A stretch of DNA of 64,000 bases. Source: Mycobacterium sp. AZCC_0083. Lineage in GTDB: Bacteria; Actinomycetota; Actinomycetes; Mycobacteriales; Mycobacteriaceae. Under the pieces are notes generated by a model that was given only the letters and a program-made list of their open reading frames with translations, searched no databases and was not told the origin of the DNA. Within the stretch, counting starts at the first letter, position 1. Each line of letters begins with the position of its first letter. The translations under genes and the position numbers were made by a program. The stretch covers positions 1 to 64,000 of the forward strand of contig NZ_JACHGP010000009.1 of assembly GCF_014202335.1 (NCBI RefSeq), given 5' to 3'. Shown here in pieces: positions 1 through 8,761 of this stretch.

Positions 1-95
1 CCAGCAGCATCGAGGGAGGCCCGCCCTTCTCGGCGGAGCCACACGGGTGGGGAATTTCGATGAGCGGCAGTGGGGAATTTCAGCGAGCGCGGTCA
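1..95. mobile_element. Terminal end of an IS21-family insertion sequence (partial)
   Basis: Two copies of GTGGGGAATTTC lie at 47-58 and 70-81, a 23-bp period, followed by related GAGCG sequence. Multiple roughly 20-bp direct repeats close to a terminus are typical of IS21 (istAB) elements. Read on the minus strand, the element would begin with TG at 95, fitting the TG...CA termini of the family. The reading frame of the neighbouring ABC permease is lost exactly here. No transposase coding sequence is visible in the 95 bases available, so the family assignment is an inference from end structure. Confidence 0.6.
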
Positions 96-532
96 GAGGC
101 GAACGGGAGCGAGGAGGCGAACCCCACCAGCAGCATCAGCAAGGTGCCGAGCACCACCCCCGTCACCAAGGGGATTGGACGATAAGCAAAACCGTGGGCG
201 ATCGTGGGTACCACCAGGGCAACGAACAACGAGATCAAGACGAGCAGCGCCAGTTTGGCGGACAGGTACTCCCAGAACCGCAGCGGGGTGGAGACAACCG
301 CGCCCAAGGTGCGTTCCTGCTTCTCGAAGAACACCGTGCCGGCGACGAAGAAGAACCCGATGATGCAGGTGTCGCCGAGCAATATGTAGGGCTCGGCGAC
401 TGGGCGCAGACTGTGCGACAACGGGAGCAGCACGGCGAGCCAGATGAGTCCGGAGAAGACGGCCGCGTGCAGGAATCGTTGCCGGACTTGCAGAATCAGC
501 TCGAGCCGCAGCGCGCTGGTCAGCCGGATCAT
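80..532 (-). pseudogene. ABC exporter permease, 3' part cut off by an IS end
   Basis: The 150-residue frame holds several hydrophobic membrane segments and resembles the permease encoded next to the fluoroquinolone-type exporter ATPase (Rv2687c type, about 240 residues, recalled from family knowledge). Native coding sequence runs from 532 to about 96. The last four residues (S/D/R/A/R region) are read from the insertion-sequence end, so roughly the C-terminal third is missing from this frame. It overlaps the ATPase gene by ATGA at 529-532, so the two were translationally coupled. The second permease expected downstream (Rv2686c type) is not in the window. The exporter is probably non-functional unless a chimeric or second copy exists. 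Confidence 0.7.
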
Positions 533-1434
533 GTCAGCCGCCTCCCCGTCGTCTCGACGAAGACGTCGTCGAGGCTGGCTTCCTTGCTGTGGATGGTCTC
601 GACGTGGTGGCCGCGAAGCACTGTATGGAAGGCGGGGTCATCGGCGAGGCCGTCCATCGGAAAGTCCGTCGTGCCCAGGCGGCCGTTCTCACCGCGAAAT
701 TCGACGCGCACCAACCTCTGACTGCGGGCGATCTTCAGCTCGGTGGGTGTGTCCAGAGCGACGATTTGGCCGTCCACGACGAAGGCCACCCGGTCGCACA
801 GCTCGTCAGCGGTCGCCATGTCGTGGGTGGTGAGAAAGACCGTCCGCCCGCGCGCTTTGAAGTCGAGGATCATGTTCTTGACCTTGCGCGCGTTCACCGG
901 GTCCAGCCCGGAGGTGGGCTCGTCGAGGAAGAGCAACTCAGGATCGTTGATCAGCGCCCTGACGAATGTCAGGCGCATCTGCATTCCCTTGGAGTACTTG
1001 CCCACTCGGGTGTTGGCGTCGTCGGCCAGGCCGACGGCATCAAGCAGTTTCATCGGGTCAACAGTCTCGCCGTCATACAAGGAGGCGAAGAACCGCAAGT
1101 TCTCGCGCCCGGTGAGCTTCTGGTAGTGGTTGGGCAGTTCGAACGAGACACCGATGCGCTGGTAGTAGTCGGGCCCCCAGGCCAGCGGGTCCTTGCCCCA
1201 CACTTCGGCTTCGCCTCCGTCTCCACGCAGGAGGCCGCTGAGGACCTTCTGCGTGGTGGATTTCCCGGCGCCGCTGGGGCCGAGGAACCCGAAGATCTCA
1301 CCTCGTCCGACGGTGAAATCCATGCCACGCACCGCCGGCTCAGGTGCCTTCGGATAGGTGAAGGTGAGTCCTCGGACGCGGATTACCTCGGTGGTGACGC
1401 CCGATGATGTGGCCGCGGGCTCGCGGGAACGCAT
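529..1434 (-). CDS. ABC exporter ATP-binding protein (Rv2688c-like)
   Basis: A 301-residue nucleotide-binding subunit of a multidrug-type ABC exporter; it would hydrolyse ATP at the cytoplasmic face to drive the adjacent permease. Walker A GPSGAGKST is at residues 52-60, a signature-like YSKGM at 147-151, and Walker B LLFLDE with the D-loop at 166-178, followed by the switch histidine in LTTHDM. The frame opens 18 codons further upstream, but ATG 1434 places the ATPase fold at the usual distance from the N-terminus and has a weak AAGGGGA site upstream. The M. tuberculosis homologue belongs to a reported fluoroquinolone exporter; substrate here is unknown. The gene is divergent from a MarR/GbsR-type regulator with a dyad operator between them. 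Confidence 0.85.
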   Translation of the reverse strand: MRSREPAATSSGVTTEVIRVRGLTFTYPKAPEPAVRGMDFTVGRGEIFGFLGPSGAGKSTTQKVLSGLLRGDGGEAEVWGKDPLAWGPDYYQRIGVSFELPNHYQKLTGRENLRFFASLYDGETVDPMKLLDAVGLADDANTRVGKYSKGMQMRLTFVRALINDPELLFLDEPTSGLDPVNARKVKNMILDFKARGRTVFLTTHDMATADELCDRVAFVVDGQIVALDTPTELKIARSQRLVRVEFRGENGRLGTTDFPMDGLADDPAFHTVLRGHHVETIHSKEASLDDVFVETTGRRLT

Positions 1435-1554
1435 GACTGGCTCAGTCCCCTTCCGGGTTGAGCAGTGTGCCGGTCGCGCCGTCGTCACCGCGTGGATACG
1501 GATACCTACGTTGCCGACCAGACTTCCCGGCGCACCACGAATAGCATAGATTAG

Positions 1555-1581
1555 TTTCAGAGATCTTTGAAAACTCTGAAA
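1555..1581. promoter_or_regulatory. Inverted-repeat operator between exporter and regulator
   Basis: Perfect 8-bp arms TTTCAGAG (1555-1562) and CTCTGAAA (1574-1581) are separated by 11 bp in the AT-rich stretch between the divergent ATPase gene (start 1434) and regulator gene (start 1630). The position and symmetry suit binding of the dimeric regulator encoded beside it, controlling both genes. Confidence 0.65.
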
Positions 1582-1629
1582 TAAATGGTGCCCACAAACG
1601 GAGCAACGGACGCGGGCAGGAGGATGTCG

Positions 1630-2106
1630 GTGGCGAATTCAGCAGCACAGAACGCCGCCGAGCAGCTCGCGCTCGTCCTCAGCGATCACGGTTTGCAGCG
1701 CATGACCGCCCGCGTACTGGCTACCCTGCTATTCACGGAACAACCCAGCATGACCATGGGTGAGTTGGTTGAGCAGTTGGCCGCCAGCTCGGGCGCGATC
1801 TCCGGTGCCATCAAGATGCTCACCTCCGTCGGCCTGGCCGAGCGCGTGCCGGTCCCGGCAAGCCGCCGGGATCACTACCGGCTCCGCGACAATGCCTGGG
1901 CGCTCCTTTACACCAATCAGAACGCCGTTCTCGCCCCGATGCTGGCGGCCGCCGAGGCCGGGATCGCCACCACCGGGCACGACAGCGCGGCAGGGCGGCG
2001 CCTGACCGAGATGCGCGACTTCTACGCCTTCCTTCTCGCCGAAATCCCCGCGTTGCTGGACCGCTGGCACGAGCAGTCGCTTAAGGCGCGGTCGGACGTC
2101 ACGTAG
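1630..2106 (+). CDS. MarR/GbsR-family transcriptional regulator
   Basis: A 158-residue winged-helix protein. The segment around SMTMGELVEQLAASSGAIS followed by IKMLTSVGLAERV is a typical helix-turn-helix plus wing arrangement of GbsR-type MarR regulators, and the C-terminal helices end in a dimerisation region. GTG 1630 is preferred because AGGAGG (1618-1623) sits six bases ahead; ATG 1624 abuts that site and the earlier start at 1585 has no ribosome site. The gene diverges from the ABC exporter and probably represses it through the dyad at 1555-1581. The inducer cannot be read from sequence. Confidence 0.8.
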   Translation: MANSAAQNAAEQLALVLSDHGLQRMTARVLATLLFTEQPSMTMGELVEQLAASSGAISGAIKMLTSVGLAERVPVPASRRDHYRLRDNAWALLYTNQNAVLAPMLAAAEAGIATTGHDSAAGRRLTEMRDFYAFLLAEIPALLDRWHEQSLKARSDVT

Positions 2107-2131
2107 GCCCCATTCGGCGACCACAGTCGCC

Positions 2132-2137
2132 TAGGTT
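2132..2137 (+). promoter_or_regulatory. -10 box for a leaderless transcript
   Basis: TAGGTT fits TANNNT and ends seven bases before ATG 2145, so transcription should start on or next to the start codon. No ribosome site lies between. Confidence 0.55.
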
Positions 2138-2144
2138 GAGCACC

Positions 2145-2630
2145 ATGGCGTCGACCAGAGGAACGACGGTCATCGAGCAGCGCAGCGTGGTAGGCGCAGC
2201 CGCCGACCGAGTGTGGGAACGCGTGGTCAGCCCGGAGGGGATCAACGACGAGCTGGGCCCGTGGATGACGATGTCGATGCCCCGCGGCGCGGAATCGTTC
2301 ACCGTCGACACCGTGCCGGTCGGAACCCCCATCGGCCGATCGTGGCTGCGCCTGTTCGGCGTGCTGCCGTTCGACTACGACTACCTCACCATCGCCGAAC
2401 TGCAGCCGGGACGGTCATTCCGCGAGGAATCGACGATGCTCAGCATGAGCCGATGGCAGCACGAACGCAGCGTCACACCCGACGGCGACACCAAAGCCGT
2501 TGTGCACGACCGCATTAGCTTCCAGCCGCGAGTCTGGCTGCGATTCGCCACACCGGTACTCGCGGCGGGCATCGGTGCGCTGTTCGGGCACCGCCATCGG
2601 CGGCTGCAACGTCACTTCGCCGCGCGTTAG
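2145..2630 (+). CDS. SRPBCC / polyketide-cyclase-like protein
   Basis: 161 residues with the pattern of the START/SRPBCC fold: an N-terminal strand ending in VIEQRSVVGAAADRVWERV, the helix after it, and a long C-terminal helix with the basic HRHRRLQRHF tail. Such proteins bind small hydrophobic ligands; no ligand can be assigned. ATG 2145 is chosen over TTG 2136 because it is correctly placed for leaderless initiation. Its last four bases overlap the convergent RNA methyltransferase gene. Confidence 0.65.
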   Translation: MASTRGTTVIEQRSVVGAAADRVWERVVSPEGINDELGPWMTMSMPRGAESFTVDTVPVGTPIGRSWLRLFGVLPFDYDYLTIAELQPGRSFREESTMLSMSRWQHERSVTPDGDTKAVVHDRISFQPRVWLRFATPVLAAGIGALFGHRHRRLQRHFAAR

Positions 2631-3811
2631 CGGCTGAGCACCGCCACGCACTCGACGTGGTGAGTCAGCGGAAATGAATCGAACACCCGCAACTCCTCGA
2701 CCGCGTACCCGTGGCCCCGGTAGAGACCGACGTCGCGCGCGAAGGACGCTGCCTCGCAACCGATGTGAATGATCCGCGGCACGCCGGCGGCGGTCAGCAG
2801 GTCGATGACCTCGCGGCCGGCGCCGGTGCGCGGCGGATCGAGCACGGCGACGTCGGCACGGCCGCGCCGCCCGGTCAACACACGTCGCACGGAATCGGTG
2901 ACTACCGAGACCTGACCGAGGTCGGCCAGCGTCGCACGGGCCGCCCGCGAAGAACCTCGCGACGTGTCGACGGTCGTCACGTGTCCCGCATCTCCGACCG
3001 ACTCGGCCAGCACCGCGGCGAAAACCCCTGCCCCACCGTACAAGTCCAACGCCGACATGCCCTCGCTCAACTGGGCCCATTCGGCGATCAACCCGCTGTA
3101 CACGCTGGCGGCGTCGCGATGCGCCTGCCAGAACGCGGTCACCGGGACCCGCCACACGCGTTGTCCCACCCGCTGGGTGGCTTCGTAACTGCCCTCCACC
3201 ACCTGGGTCGGCGCCTTGCTCGCCCGCCCGGGACCCGTCTGCACGACGTGGCGCAGACCCTCGTCGTCGAGCGCGACGTGCAGTTCCGACCCTGGCGGCC
3301 AACGCGATCCATCCAGACCCAAGAGCATGCCCGCAGGCAGCTGGGCGCAGCTGAGATCGGTGACGAGATCCGCACTGTGATAGCGGTGATAACCCGCGTG
3401 GCCCTCGTCGTTGACGTCAAGGCGCACCCGCGTGCGCCACCCCGTCGTACCCGCGGAGCCGACCTCCTCCGCGACGCCCGACCATTCGTATCCACCGAGC
3501 CGACCGAGTTGGTTGGCCACGACGTTGCCCTTGATGCGCCGCGCCGCCTCCGGTGTCACGAACGCCAGATCACAACACCCCGCACCGTCGACGCCCGCGA
3601 TCGGGCACAGCGAATCGACCCGGTCGGGTGACGCCTCGAGCACCTCGACGACCTCTGCGTGCCAATGACTTCCGCGCTCGCCGGTCACCCGCGCCAGCAC
3701 CACCTCGTCGGGCAGCGCGTACCGCACGAACACCACTCGTCCGTCGTGGCGTGCCACGCAGCTTCCGCCGTTCGCAGGCGGGCCCGCGGTCAGCTGTAAG
3801 AAGTCCGTCAA
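2627..3811 (-). CDS. TrmA/RumA-type RNA uracil-C5 methyltransferase (Rv2689c-like)
   Basis: 394 residues. The N-terminal part resembles a TRAM/OB-like segment (GGSCVARHDGRVVFVRYALP). The C-terminal Rossmann domain shows SALDLYGGAGVFAAVLAE (SAM binding), AVLDPPRTGAG, the catalytic cysteine in IHIGCEAASFARD, and the general-base glutamate in HVECVAVL. Members methylate C5 of uridine in 23S rRNA or tRNA; which RNA is not decidable here. The start is TTG 3811, whose bases overlap the stop of the upstream permease gene (TTGA), with GAGG about nine bases before. A much longer upstream frame is only a shadow of the permease gene. Confidence 0.82.
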   Translation of the reverse strand: MTDFLQLTAGPPANGGSCVARHDGRVVFVRYALPDEVVLARVTGERGSHWHAEVVEVLEASPDRVDSLCPIAGVDGAGCCDLAFVTPEAARRIKGNVVANQLGRLGGYEWSGVAEEVGSAGTTGWRTRVRLDVNDEGHAGYHRYHSADLVTDLSCAQLPAGMLLGLDGSRWPPGSELHVALDDEGLRHVVQTGPGRASKAPTQVVEGSYEATQRVGQRVWRVPVTAFWQAHRDAASVYSGLIAEWAQLSEGMSALDLYGGAGVFAAVLAESVGDAGHVTTVDTSRGSSRAARATLADLGQVSVVTDSVRRVLTGRRGRADVAVLDPPRTGAGREVIDLLTAAGVPRIIHIGCEAASFARDVGLYRGHGYAVEELRVFDSFPLTHHVECVAVLSR

Positions 3812-5802
3812 TCGAGGAACCCTCTTCTGGCGTCGCCAGGTGCGGACTGCGGCAGCAGGTTCTTCAACCTGTCCGAAGAACTCAGCTGCCACGGTACGGA
3901 GGTGACCATCACCTGGGGCTCGAAGAGCAGCCTGCCCTTGAGCCGCAGCGCACTTTGGTTGTGCAGCACCTGTTCCCACCAGTGCCCGACGACGTACTCG
4001 GGGATGAACACCGTGACCACTGTGCGCCGAGACTCCTTGGTGATCCGCTTGACGTAGTCCAGCAGCGGCCGGGTGATGTCGCGGTACGGCGACGCGATCA
4101 CCTTCAGCGGAACGGTGACGTCCTCGCTGTCCTCCCACTTGCTCTGCAGCTCGCGGGCTTCCCTGTCGTCGACGCTGACGTGGATGGCCTCAAGCACGTC
4201 GGGCCGGGTGGCCTTGGCGTAGGCCAGCGCGCGCAGGGTCGGAAGGTGCAGGTTGGACACCAGCACGATCGCGTGGTTGCGGCTGGGCAGCACCACGTCG
4301 CCCTTGTCGGCGGCCTGGGCCTCGAGCTCGAGGGCGACGCTCGCGTAGTGCTTGTGGATCATCTTCATCACCACGAACAGAAAGCCCATCGCGATGATCG
4401 CAATCCAGGCCCCGGCAAGGAATTTCGTCACGACGACCACCAGAAGAACGGTGCCCGTGCAGATGCAGCCGATGGTGTTGATCACCCGCGCCCGGTGCAT
4501 TCTGCGCCGCTCGGCGGAGTCGGTCTCGACGCGCAGCAGCCGGGTCCAGTGCCGAACCATGCCGATCTGGCTCAGGGTGAACGACACGAACACGCCGACG
4601 ATGTAGAGCTGGATCAGCGCGGTGACCTCGGCGCGGAACGCCACCACGAAGGCGATCGCGGCGAACGCAAGGAACAGGATGCCGTTGGAGAACGCCAGCC
4701 GGTCACCACGGGTGCTGAGCTGGCGCGGCAGGAATCTGTCCTGGGCGAGGATCGAGCCGAGCACGGGAAACCCGTTGAACGCGGTGTTGGCGGCCAGGAT
4801 CAGGATCAGCGCGGTGACTCCGGCGATGGCGTACAGCCCGATCGGGAAGTCGTGGAACACGGCGTCCGCCAGCTGCGCGATCAACGTCTTCGGGTGATAG
4901 CCAGCGGGAGCGCCACCGAGTTGGTCGACGGTGTCGGCGACCTTGACCCCGGTTTCCTTGGCCAACACGATGATTCCCATGAACAGCGAGACTGCGATAA
5001 CACCGAGCAACAGCAGGGTGGACGCGGCATTGCGGGACTTGGGCTTCCGGAACGCGGGCACGCCGTTGCTGATGGCCTCGACACCCGTCAGCGCCGCACA
5101 GCCGGACGAGAACGCCCGCGCCACCAGGAAGATCATCGCGAATCCCAGCACGTCGCCGTGTTCGGACTTGACGGTGAACTGCGCTGATTCGGCCTGCAGG
5201 TGGTCGCCGAGCACGAAGATCTGGAACAACCCCCAGCCGATCATGATGTACATGCCGATCATGAAGGCGTAGGTGGGGATCGCGAACGCCGTGCCGGACT
5301 CCCTGATGCCCCGCAGGTTGAGCGACGCCAGGATCAGGATCGCGGCGACGGCGAACAGCACCTTGTGCTGGCCGATGAAGGGCACCGCCGAGCCGATGTT
5401 CGACATCGCCGACGCCATCGACACCGCAACGGTCAACACGTAGTCCACCAGCAGCGCGCTCGCCACCGTCAGACCCGCAGTGTGGCCGAGGTTCGTGGTG
5501 ACCACCTCGTAGTCGCCGCCGCCGGATGGGTAGGCATGCACGTTCTGCCGGTAGCTCGCGATCACGATGAGCATCACCGCCGCCACGGCGAGGCCGATCC
5601 ACGGCGCCATCGTGTACGCGCTCAGCCCGGCGACCGAGAGCACCAGGAAGATTTCCTCCGGTGCGTACGCGACCGAGGACAGCGCATCCGAGGCGAAGAC
5701 CGGCAGGGCGATCCGCTTGGGCAGCAACGTGTGGCCCATCGCATCGCTGCGGAACGGACTTCCGATGACTAGCCGGCGAGCAGCGGTCGAGAGCTTGGAC
5801 AC
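3808..5802 (-). CDS. APC-superfamily permease with cytosolic C-domain, KimA/KUP-like (Rv2690c-like)
   Basis: 664 residues from GTG 5802 (ATG 5823 is an in-frame alternative). The N-terminus carries KRIALPVFASDALSSVAYAP, the signature region of APC/KimA-type transporters, and about twelve membrane segments fill residues 30-450. The remaining 200 residues form a soluble domain with USP-like strands (HAIVLVSNLHLPTLRALAYA). It is usually annotated as an amino-acid permease. Bacillus KimA, formerly also called an amino-acid permease, is a potassium importer with the same architecture. The gene is divergent from two TrkA-type proteins, which supports potassium as substrate; this is inference. Confidence 0.8.
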   Translation of the reverse strand: MSKLSTAARRLVIGSPFRSDAMGHTLLPKRIALPVFASDALSSVAYAPEEIFLVLSVAGLSAYTMAPWIGLAVAAVMLIVIASYRQNVHAYPSGGGDYEVVTTNLGHTAGLTVASALLVDYVLTVAVSMASAMSNIGSAVPFIGQHKVLFAVAAILILASLNLRGIRESGTAFAIPTYAFMIGMYIMIGWGLFQIFVLGDHLQAESAQFTVKSEHGDVLGFAMIFLVARAFSSGCAALTGVEAISNGVPAFRKPKSRNAASTLLLLGVIAVSLFMGIIVLAKETGVKVADTVDQLGGAPAGYHPKTLIAQLADAVFHDFPIGLYAIAGVTALILILAANTAFNGFPVLGSILAQDRFLPRQLSTRGDRLAFSNGILFLAFAAIAFVVAFRAEVTALIQLYIVGVFVSFTLSQIGMVRHWTRLLRVETDSAERRRMHRARVINTIGCICTGTVLLVVVVTKFLAGAWIAIIAMGFLFVVMKMIHKHYASVALELEAQAADKGDVVLPSRNHAIVLVSNLHLPTLRALAYAKATRPDVLEAIHVSVDDREARELQSKWEDSEDVTVPLKVIASPYRDITRPLLDYVKRITKESRRTVVTVFIPEYVVGHWWEQVLHNQSALRLKGRLLFEPQVMVTSVPWQLSSSDRLKNLLPQSAPGDARRGFLD

Positions 5803-5912
5803 GAGAGCCAAGGGTAAGCCCATGCACCGTCGGCTGTGGGAATAGATGTAGCGTTCCGTGTGCGCAGGTTGGGAATGAACTATTTCTAGGCGACCGCTGG
5901 AAGGACCGACGC

Positions 5913-6587
5913 GTGCGTGTAGTGGTGATGGGATGCGGCCGAGTCGGCGCGTCGCTGTCGAACGGGCTGGCCCGCATCGGCCATGAAGTGGCCGTCATCG
6001 ACAGAGATGGAACCGCCTTTCACAGGCTGTCCCCCGAGTTTCCCGGTGAGCGCGTGCTCGGCATGGGTTTCGACCGAGACGTGCTGTTGCGCGCCGGTAT
6101 CGAGGAGGCCGGAGCGTTCGCCGCGGTGTCCTCTGGCGACAACTCCAACATCATCTCCGCGCGAGTCGCGCGTGAGACCTTCGGCGTGGAGCGCGTCGTC
6201 GCCAGGATCTACGACGCCAAGCGCGCCGCGGTGTATGAGCGTCTCGGCATTCCGACGGTCGCGACGGTGCCATGGACCACCGATCGGTTGCTCAACGTCC
6301 TCACCAGGGAGACCGAGACCACCAAGTGGCGTGACCCGTCGGGCAACGTCGGTGTGGCCGAGCTGGCGCTGCACGAGGGCTGGGTGGGCCACCGTGTGAC
6401 CGCTCTGGAGGGCGCGACGGGCGGGCGTGTCGCGTTCATGCTCCGGTTCGGCAGCGGGCTGCTGCCCGAGCCCAAGACCGTCATCCAGGCCAGCGACCAG
6501 ATCTACCTGGCCGCCGTGTCCGGTCACATCGCCGAGGCCTTGGCGATCGCTGCGCTGCCGCCGGGTGACGACGTGGACGACCAATGA
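5913..6587 (+). CDS. ceoB: TrkA-family K+ transport regulatory protein CeoB
   Basis: 224 residues: an RCK/KTN NAD-binding domain (VVMGCGRVGASLSNGLARIGHEVAVIDRD, glycine-rich loop then acidic residue at the end of strand two) followed by a TrkA-C domain from about residue 135. Such proteins bind NAD(H) or adenine nucleotides and gate potassium transporters from the cytosolic side. GTG 5913 has GGAAGGA upstream. ceoC follows after 13 bp, so the pair is an operon. No TrkG/TrkH membrane subunit is present; the only transporter nearby is the divergent KimA-like permease. Confidence 0.88.
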   Translation: MRVVVMGCGRVGASLSNGLARIGHEVAVIDRDGTAFHRLSPEFPGERVLGMGFDRDVLLRAGIEEAGAFAAVSSGDNSNIISARVARETFGVERVVARIYDAKRAAVYERLGIPTVATVPWTTDRLLNVLTRETETTKWRDPSGNVGVAELALHEGWVGHRVTALEGATGGRVAFMLRFGSGLLPEPKTVIQASDQIYLAAVSGHIAEALAIAALPPGDDVDDQ

Positions 6588-6600
6588 GGGCGGAGAAGTC

Positions 6601-7269
6601 GTGAAGGTCGCCATCGCAGGAGCCGGCGCCGTCGGCCGATCCATCGCAAGGGAACTCGTCGATTCCCACGAGGTCACGCTGCTGGAGCGCAACCCCGCGC
6701 ACATCGACGTGGACGACATCCCGGCCGCACACTGGCGCCTTGGCGACGCGTGCGAGTTGACCCTGCTGGAATCGGTCGGGATCCAGGACTTCGACGTGGT
6801 GATCGCCGCGACGGGCGACGACAAGGCCAACGTGGTGGTGAGTCTGCTGGCCAAGACCGAGTTCGCGGTGCCGCGCGTGGTCGCCAGGGTGAACGACCCG
6901 CGCAACGAGTGGCTGTTCGACGAGAACTGGGGTGTCGACGTCGCTGTGTCCACCCCGCGGATGCTGGCGGCGTTGGTGGAGGAGGCGGTCTCCGTCGGCG
7001 ACCTGGTCCGGCTGATGAGCTTCCGCAAGGGGCAGGCCAACCTCGTCGAGATCACCCTCCCCGACGACACCCCGTGGGGCGGCAAGGCCGTCAAGCGGCT
7101 CGACCTGCCCCGTGACGCGTCGCTGGTGACCATCCTGCGGGGTGCCAGAGTGATCGTGCCCGAGGGCGACGAACCACTGGAGGGCGGCGACGAGTTGCTG
7201 TTCGTGGCGATCGCCGAGGTCGAGGATCAGCTGCGCGAGCAGGTGCTGCGCCCGCGTTCGAACGGTTGA
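6601..7269 (+). CDS. ceoC: TrkA-family K+ transport regulatory protein CeoC
   Basis: 222 residues, paralogous to CeoB: KVAIAGAGAVGRSIARELV nucleotide-binding loop with ERNP at the end of strand two, then a TrkA-C domain (roughly residues 135-215). In M. tuberculosis the pair is ceoB/ceoC (also trkA/trkB). The chosen start is GTG 6601 with GGCGGAGA just upstream. The 3' end overlaps the convergent MFS gene by 43 bp. Confidence 0.87.
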   Translation: MKVAIAGAGAVGRSIARELVDSHEVTLLERNPAHIDVDDIPAAHWRLGDACELTLLESVGIQDFDVVIAATGDDKANVVVSLLAKTEFAVPRVVARVNDPRNEWLFDENWGVDVAVSTPRMLAALVEEAVSVGDLVRLMSFRKGQANLVEITLPDDTPWGGKAVKRLDLPRDASLVTILRGARVIVPEGDEPLEGGDELLFVAIAEVEDQLREQVLRPRSNG

Positions 7270-8750
7270 TCCCGGCGCGCGACTGCAGGCGGCGGCGTTG
7301 CCCGGTCGTGGCTGTGTGCGACTTCCCCCGGTGACACCCGCCGGTGGTCACCCCGCGCATTGCTGATCCCGACGGCCGAGATCAGCCCGGCGACGGCGAA
7401 CAACGCCGCGACCACCACCGCGCCCTGTCGGAACCCCGCGAAGTCGCCTGGCGCGAACGCCGAATCGCCTGCCGCGCCGATGATCACGCCGGCGAACGCG
7501 ACGGCGATGAGGCCGGCTATCCGCGAGACCGCGTTGTTGACGGCCGAGCCGATGCCGCTCTGCGCGGGGTCGACGGCGGCCAGCACCGCTGCGGTGAGCG
7601 GCGACACGGTGATGGACAGGCCGACGCCGAAGACGACCAAACCGGGCAGCATCTGCGTCCAGAAGTCGAACGGCGCGCTCCCTGCCGGGTGGGAGAACGC
7701 CAGCAGCAGGAAGCCGACCGCCGCGATGACCGGTCCGCCCGCCATGTAGGCCCGCGGCCCATGCAAGCCGGCCAGGGCGCCGAAGGGACGCGCCAGGAAG
7801 AACGACAGGACGGGCAGTGGCAGGGTCGCCAATCCCGCCTGCGTGGCCGAAAGGCCAACGGACTCCTGCAGGAACAGTGTGACGAGAAACATGCCAAGTG
7901 ACACCGCGGCATAGAGGAACACCGTCGCGAGGTTGCCGACCGCGAAGTTGCGCGCCGCGAAGAGGTGCAGAGGCATCATCGGGTTCGGTGCCCTGCGCTC
8001 CCAGAACGGGAATGCCACCAGGCACGCCAATCCCACGGCCAGTCCGCCCGCCACGGCAGGATGCGACATCCCCAGCCGCTGCTGTTCGATCAGGGCGAAC
8101 ACCGCGGTGCCAAGCCCGATGGCGCACAGCGTCGCGCCGACGAAATCAATTCGACCCCAACGTCTTTCGCCCGCCTTGTCTGGGTCAAGCCTCGTCGTCA
8201 GATACATCGTCACGGCCAGCGGGATGATGTTGATGCCGAAGACCCAGCGCCAGCTGAGCGAATCGACGAGCAGTCCGCCGAGCGGCGGTCCCACCACGAA
8301 CGCGGTGCCCGTCCACGCCGTCCACGTGCCGATCGCACGGGCCTGCGCGGCGCCGGTGAAACGGGCGTTGATCATCGCCAGCGAGCTGGGCACCAGGAAG
8401 GCGGCCCCGATGCCCTGCAGACACCGGGCGGCCACCAGCACCCAACCGGTCGGGGCAACGGCGCACAGCACCGATGCGACCGCGAACACGGCGAGCCCCG
8501 TGCGCAGCACGTTGAGCCTGCCGAACTGGTCCGACACCGCACCCGCGACGAGGATCAGCGCGCCGAGTCCGAGCAGGTAGCCGTCCACCACCCACTGCTG
8601 CAGGGCGAGACCGGCCAGACCGGTGTGCGGGAGGTCGGCGGCGATGGCGGGCAGCGCGAGGTTGACCACTGAGCCGTCGAGGAACGCCACGAACGATGCG
8701 AGCACTGCGACCGCGATGAGCGGCCGGTCGGTCGCATTCTGGTCCGTCAC
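7227..8750 (-). CDS. MFS drug/H+ antiporter, DHA2 (EmrB/QacA-type)
   Basis: 507 residues with about fourteen membrane helices. N-terminal ASFVAFLDGSVVNLALPAI is the usual DHA2 motif; LVAGAVSDQFGRLNVLRTG is motif A, and WRWVFGINIIPLA is the characteristic loop after helix five. The likely role is proton-driven export of small hydrophobic compounds. The start is GTG 8750, eleven bases after the stop of the DUF3159 gene, so it may be the last gene of that operon. M. tuberculosis has no gene here (recalled synteny), so this is an inserted accessory gene; its 43-bp 3' overlap with ceoC fits later acquisition. Confidence 0.85.
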   Translation of the reverse strand: MTDQNATDRPLIAVAVLASFVAFLDGSVVNLALPAIAADLPHTGLAGLALQQWVVDGYLLGLGALILVAGAVSDQFGRLNVLRTGLAVFAVASVLCAVAPTGWVLVAARCLQGIGAAFLVPSSLAMINARFTGAAQARAIGTWTAWTGTAFVVGPPLGGLLVDSLSWRWVFGINIIPLAVTMYLTTRLDPDKAGERRWGRIDFVGATLCAIGLGTAVFALIEQQRLGMSHPAVAGGLAVGLACLVAFPFWERRAPNPMMPLHLFAARNFAVGNLATVFLYAAVSLGMFLVTLFLQESVGLSATQAGLATLPLPVLSFFLARPFGALAGLHGPRAYMAGGPVIAAVGFLLLAFSHPAGSAPFDFWTQMLPGLVVFGVGLSITVSPLTAAVLAAVDPAQSGIGSAVNNAVSRIAGLIAVAFAGVIIGAAGDSAFAPGDFAGFRQGAVVVAALFAVAGLISAVGISNARGDHRRVSPGEVAHSHDRATPPPAVARRDQPFERGRSTCSRS

Positions 8751-8761
8751 CGGGATGCTCG

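Noticed and set aside
3553..5187. 544-codon plus-strand open frame opposite the permease gene
   Set aside because: Arg/Pro/Asp/His-rich, lacks family features, and mirrors the high-GC third positions of the real minus-strand gene.
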